NCBI GenBank assembly: GCA_034509735.1
Contig: JACGWO010000002.1
Span: forward strand, 41,657,855 to 41,721,854
Source: Sesamum alatum
Taxonomy: Eukaryota; Streptophyta; Magnoliopsida; Lamiales; Pedaliaceae
Length of the DNA stretch: 64,000 nt
Direction: 5' to 3'
Positions 59,603 through 64,000 of the stretch are shown piece by piece (position 1 is the first letter of the stretch; each line of letters starts with the position of its first letter). A program made the translations under genes and the position numbers. The notes under the pieces were generated by a model. It did not search any database, was not told where the DNA came from, and was given only the letters and a program-made list of their open reading frames with translations.

Positions 59603-62007
59603 TCACTTCAGCTGTACAACGATGACGCTGATGTTGTCTCTGCTTCCCTTGGCAATGGCTAGCTCAGCTAGCGTAGCGGCCGCCTTTGAAGCACTGGTTT
59701 CCTCCGAAGCCCCCCTCCTAATTTGACCGCTCAGACATTTCTTCACAACTTCACACGCGGTCTCATTGCTGACGACATCAAACAGTCCGTCCGTTGCTAT
59801 TATTAGGAAGTCATCGGACTCTGATCGCCTCACCACAGTTACCTCAGGCTTGCAACTTACGTATGGTTTTAGATAACGATCACCTGCCAAGTGCGATTAG
59901 TATAATAATACTTGTTGTGTGATAGATTGCCAAACATTGTACGCTATTTTATTTACCTAAGGATCTTGAAGTGGCGAGCACGCCTTGGACACGCCAGCCG
60001 TTCCAATTTAAGATCTTTCCTCCGGCAGCTTCAATCCGCTCCTTCTCATCATCTCTATCAGGCTGAGGCTATATGAAATCCAATAGTAAAATTATGAACA
60101 TATATGATCATCGATGAAGGTTTACTATGAAACAAACTATTTTGATCTTCGAATCATTGTTGAATTTTCCTTAATTAATGGTCACTTTCAGGCACTTCAA
60201 AAGGGGAAATTCTAGCCTGAATCTAGTTCGTCGAACCTGAACCAATCACATGGCAATGCGATACATTTGTCCTTTGATTGCTGTACAATTCAGGGAAAGT
60301 GACCAATCACATAACAAGTGTGATACACTTGCTCTATGATCTCGACCAAACCTAGTCCGGGTAAGAATTTTTCCTTCAGAAGCTAGCAACAATGTATTTT
60401 AGCTAATAATATAGGACCAACGGGCATATTGATTTGAAATATAGGATTCGAACTGATTTTTTCAGTGGTAATGTCTTTGAATACTGACACAATGTATTAG
60501 AAACTCGTACATACAATTAAAACCTGAAGAAATTACATTGATATTTACTATATCTAAGATAGGCCGAATTTTTTATTGCAACGTCTATTCCATCTTATAC
60601 TTCGTTCATTCTGCACACACCACGTGTATAAAATCTTTCCCAAAATAAATTATATAATATAATCCTTATACACTTGGCGTTTGCTTATTTAAGAGAATAG
60701 GAATGAAATATAATTTGCAACAAAAAGTCTTGTCAGTAAAAACTCGTGTCTGAGTTGTCCATCGACAAAGAAAGTCCAATTCAAATTGAATCTGGTCATG
60801 AACCGATCAAATAACAAGCTATTAGTACGTAATATGATTCGATTAAATTTGATTTAGATTTAAAAAATTCAAATATATAATAGCTAAAATCTGAATAGTC
60901 CTATTAGTACGGAATCGGATTGTGATTGGAATCGGATTGTGATTTTAAATTATACAGCATATGCTATTTCATTTAATACGTACACGCCGTATATAAAACA
61001 ACCAACGGGTGTATATTAAATAAAATAAAATAAAATTATAATAGAAAATCCAATATCCTATAGTGTATAGAATAAGGTCTAATATTTTCGTGCAGAACTT
61101 TAGAGTGAGATGAATAAAAATTTTAATAGAATGTAAAAAGGTTTTGGATATTAATTATAATAATTTTTTCATTGGGGCCCAACATAAGAAAAGCAAAGAC
61201 ACGTCACCTTGTGATCTCTCGACAACGGCACCGCCACCCCACGCTGGCAGAGCACCGCCCTAGAGTCCCGCAGTTCGCCACCACCACCTCCTCCTTCCCC
61301 ACCAGCACCACCATCGCCGTAGACCCCATCATCCTCTCCGCCTCGTCCGCCGCCGCCTCATTCCCACTCCTCTCCTTTTTCTCAAGCTCCACATCCATAT
61401 TACAGAAACAGTCCTCCATCACCTTCTCCCAATCAAAACCTTTCTCCTCCGATGTCTTACTCGCCTTCTCTATAAGCTTCTCAAGACAATTATGCATCTT
61501 CTCTCTGCATTTCTCCGCCACCTCCGCTCCACCATGGCCATCATAAACCGCAAAAAAAGAGTACTTCCCCGCCAACCACCCCGGCGGGGCCACCGTTACT
61601 GCATCCTCCATCGCTCTCCGCCGCCCCATCATCGCCACATGTCCATAGACCAAGCCGCCTTTCCTGCCCCCCGACGACCCTTCTCCCCCGCTGCGGCCGC
61701 CATCACTGTTTTCCTGTATTCTCGGGCTATCACACGACTCAGCGGATGAAGCCGACGAATGCGGGTCGGAGGGCGAATTATTTAAAGCCCTTTGGAGCTT
61801 AGACTTCGTTTCCGTTATAAAACCGTCGGATATCAGCCCTTGGAGCCTTCTCCGGCGAGCTCTATGCGTTCTCTTACCGCGAAACTCGCTGGAATTGTCG
61901 GAACCCTCCATTATTCTATTACTAGCAGCATCATCATCATCTTTTTTCCCGCGACTGGAAATTGAGAAGAAGATTTGAGATGTAGATAGTGGAGCTGAAG
62001 TTGACAT
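59603..62007 (-). CDS. PP2C protein phosphatase, clade A-like, frameshifted as given
   Basis: PP2C enzymes are metal-dependent Ser/Thr phosphatases; clade A members repress ABA signalling by inactivating SnRK2 kinases. Minus-strand exons are 61208-62007, 59957-60062 and 59603-59883 with GT-AG borders. Visible motifs are [10 protein letters not shown] (128-137), [10 protein letters not shown] (151-160), [19 protein letters not shown] in exon 2 (Trp as in the clade A receptor 'lock'), [21 protein letters not shown] and GSRDNIS (metal-binding Asp). Exon 1 is 800 bp where the exon phases need 801. One base is missing in the CCC run at 61267-61269, inside the invariant CGDSRA block, so the frame is lost and stops early. 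The rest is intact, so this is either a recent null allele or a sequence error. Intended length is about 395 aa. Confidence 0.9.
60063..61207 (-). other. Intron 1 of the PP2C gene
   Basis: 1145 bp with borders AAG|GTGACG and CCTCAG|CCT on the minus strand. It contains an AT-rich region and one SINE-like B-box stretch (GGATTCGAACTG, 60444-60455) but no delimited element. Confidence 0.8.
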
Positions 62008-62340
62008 ATGAGCGTAGGTATATAATAGATATAGAGTGAGAGCTACGTGTCGATTCGTTCAGAAAAGAGTGAAGACGTAGGAGAAGGGTGGGAAGAGAGC
62101 GACACGTAGCAGATGGGGGCGTCGGCGGGAGACGTATTTGTGAGATTTTGTTTGGTGGAAGCACTCAAGTCATAGCGGCGTCTGCCACTGGCCTTGCGTG
62201 GTGGCGTTTTCGTTTTGGGAAAATAAGGTAACCTGACGATGCTGGTTGCAGGGATTCTATTTTTAGCAATACCATGTAGGAACTCAGCTTCCGAGCTGGT
62301 GATTCTACGCATATTGGTTTCATTTTAGTTAAGTATATAT
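62008..62340 (-). promoter_or_regulatory. Putative PP2C promoter with two ABRE-like sites
   Basis: ACGTGTC at 62045-62051 and its inverse GACACGT at 62101-62107 lie 38 and 94 bp upstream of the first ATG. Both contain the ACGT core bound by ABF/AREB factors. A TATA-like run (62019-62036) lies only 12-29 bp from that ATG. This fits the ABA-inducible expression known for clade A PP2C genes. Distances suggest transcription might begin near or inside the first codons, so translation could instead start at Met33 (about 61911). Confidence 0.55.
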
Positions 62341-64000
62341 TAAATGCATTGTATTTATAATGCATTTATGGGTAAATTTCGTATTATTCATGTGATATCC
62401 AAAATATTTTAATAAATTAGTTAGTACTCCGTGCCAAGGTAAGGGAGAATTCTATTTTTAATAAAATAAAGAAATAAACTTATAAATAATTTAAAATTTG
62501 AAATATAAAAATATATAAACAATAAAAAATTTAAAACTTAAAATTAAAATAATTAATAAGTATAAAAATAAAAACATGTATTAATATAAAAATAAACTTA
62601 AATTTTTTACTACCTAATTACCTTAAATGATAAGTGAATTTTTTTTTATAAAGGTAAACAATAAATATGTGCTTTAAAATGAATAATGAATATGTGCTTC
62701 AAAATAAAAATAAATAAGGTAAATAATTACCTTAATAAAAAAAATACTTTATTTCATTAAGTGGTAAAAAAAATTCAAAAAAGACTACCATAAAACAAAC
62801 ATGTACTTTAATAATAAATAAATAAATAAATAATACAAATAATTTCAATTTTAAAACAAAATTAGTATTTAGTAAATAATTCAAAATTAAAATGATTAAG
62901 AGAAGAGTACAAATAGGAGGAATTCGTGATTTTTGAAATATCATAACAAATCCTCGATTAATTTTTTTTAATTAATGCATTTCTTTAGTGCAACAACTAA
63001 CAAAGCAAATTAATAATGTTAGATATTCAGGAAAAAATAATTAAAATTAGAGAAATTATGTCTTATTGAAATATAAAAATATAGAATAAATGCTGAACTT
63101 ATCAATGATTGAATTATAAATTATTAGCATTACCATTGATATGAATATGTACATGTTTCACCGACGATTGCAAAAAATAACTCTATCAAATTTTGAAATT
63201 CTCACTTAATATATAAGTAAAGGAAAAAATATGAAGGTGAAAAGAGAAATTTACATGATAGTGTAGCATAAGTTTTCACAGTCTTATGAATAACTTTTGT
63301 GCTGCTTCTGCAGACCCATTATTAATTTATAATATTACGAACTTTTTATTTTGAGTAATTTTAAATTTTAAAAGACAATAGTAGACAAGTTTTATAAAAT
63401 TAACTTATCCTTATCATTAATGAAAGTTCTAAAAATATTTAAATTTTCTAATTGATAATCATGAAGTGATTCTCCCTATGATGATTAATTTTTTTTTGGA
63501 TAAACACGAATAATTGTAAAAGAAGAAATTATTATATTGTCAATAAATGTAATATTTCTTTATATAATACTAATCTATAGTTTTTTCATATTATTATTAT
63601 TATTATTATCTATACGCATAATATTTAGATATTGTAGCTTATTATGTATCAAATATTCAGTAGTCGTATCACTTATAGTATCTTATACAAAATATCATAA
63701 ATTAAATATTATGGCTATATTATAAAAAACTATAATTATATAACGAATAATCAATTCAAACAATATTTCACATTATTGGATATAATGAACAATAATTGAT
63801 ATTTATATTAATGATATTTTGAATTAAATGAACTTTTATTTGTTGGATAAATGTATATATTTTTGAATAAACATGTTTTTATATAATTTAAAAATAGATA
63901 AACAAATAATATTGATTAGAATATTTTGAATAAGTATAAAATATTTTTTTTTTCTTTTTATCTAAAAACTTGTAAATTTTCATTTGACGGAATGGAGCTC
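62341..64000. other. AT-rich terminal stretch, no gene recognised
   Basis: Very AT-rich, with (AATA)n near 62815-62832 and (TTA)n near 63589-63609. Open frames are compositional. No transposon ends could be paired. Confidence 0.65.

Noticed and set aside
61172..61749. Plus-strand frames of 85-124 codons
   Set aside because: They are shadows of PP2C exon 1 on the opposite strand.

Overview
The window is nuclear DNA from a flowering plant, almost certainly a eudicot (possibly an asterid, low confidence). The signs are spliced genes with short AT-rich GT-AG introns, a class C GH9 endoglucanase with a CBM49 domain, a clade-A-like PP2C, an AT-rich background and dense plant transposons. There is no prokaryotic gene organisation, no CRISPR array and no viral genome.

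Three host genes can be built exon by exon. (1) A plus-strand gene at 15047-17670 (337 aa) encodes a predicted type I membrane protein of unknown function. Its signal peptide sits in a 78-bp first coding exon that is easy to miss. (2) A plus-strand class C GH9 endo-1,4-beta-glucanase at 53241-57627 has nine exons (631 aa): signal peptide, GH9 catalytic domain, linker, CBM49. (3) A minus-strand PP2C phosphatase at 59603-62007 has three exons and two ABRE-like sites just upstream. As given it carries a one-base deletion at the invariant Cys-Gly-Asp-Ser-Arg motif. The GH9 and PP2C genes are convergent, with about 2 kb of repeat-containing sequence between their stop codons.

The other ~85% is transposon-derived or unassigned AT-rich DNA. 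At 3092-6768 lies a complete gag-only LTR retrotransposon (LTRs 837 and 841 bp, tRNA-iMet-type primer site, degenerate gag, no pol). A 5'-truncated LINE lies at about 10890-13172, an antisense LINE remnant at 1085-1545 and an RNase H-like remnant at 25572-25946. SINEs at 149-333, 7278-7544 and 24380-24637 have target-site duplications (TSDs) of 14-16 bp. Many short DNA transposons can be delimited by their TSDs: Mutator-like foldback elements (9 bp), CACTA-like MITEs (3 bp), a hAT-like MITE (8 bp) and two small Helitron-like elements. Nesting is common: MULE foldback in MITE (23.1-23.9 kb), a 1-kb MULE-like element in a CACTA MITE (26.1-27.4 kb), a CACTA MITE in a SINE (28.4-29.0 kb), and an unidentified 445-bp insert in a foldback MITE (58.2-59.0 kb).

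I see no clearly new biological system. The best leads are the gag-only retrotransposon with a repeated GCTTAGTGC-like motif in its leader, the PP2C frameshift, the unidentified GC-richer 445-bp insertion, the possible Pack-MULE at 26324-27340, and a promoter-like G-box island at 24.0-24.3 kb with no gene beside it.
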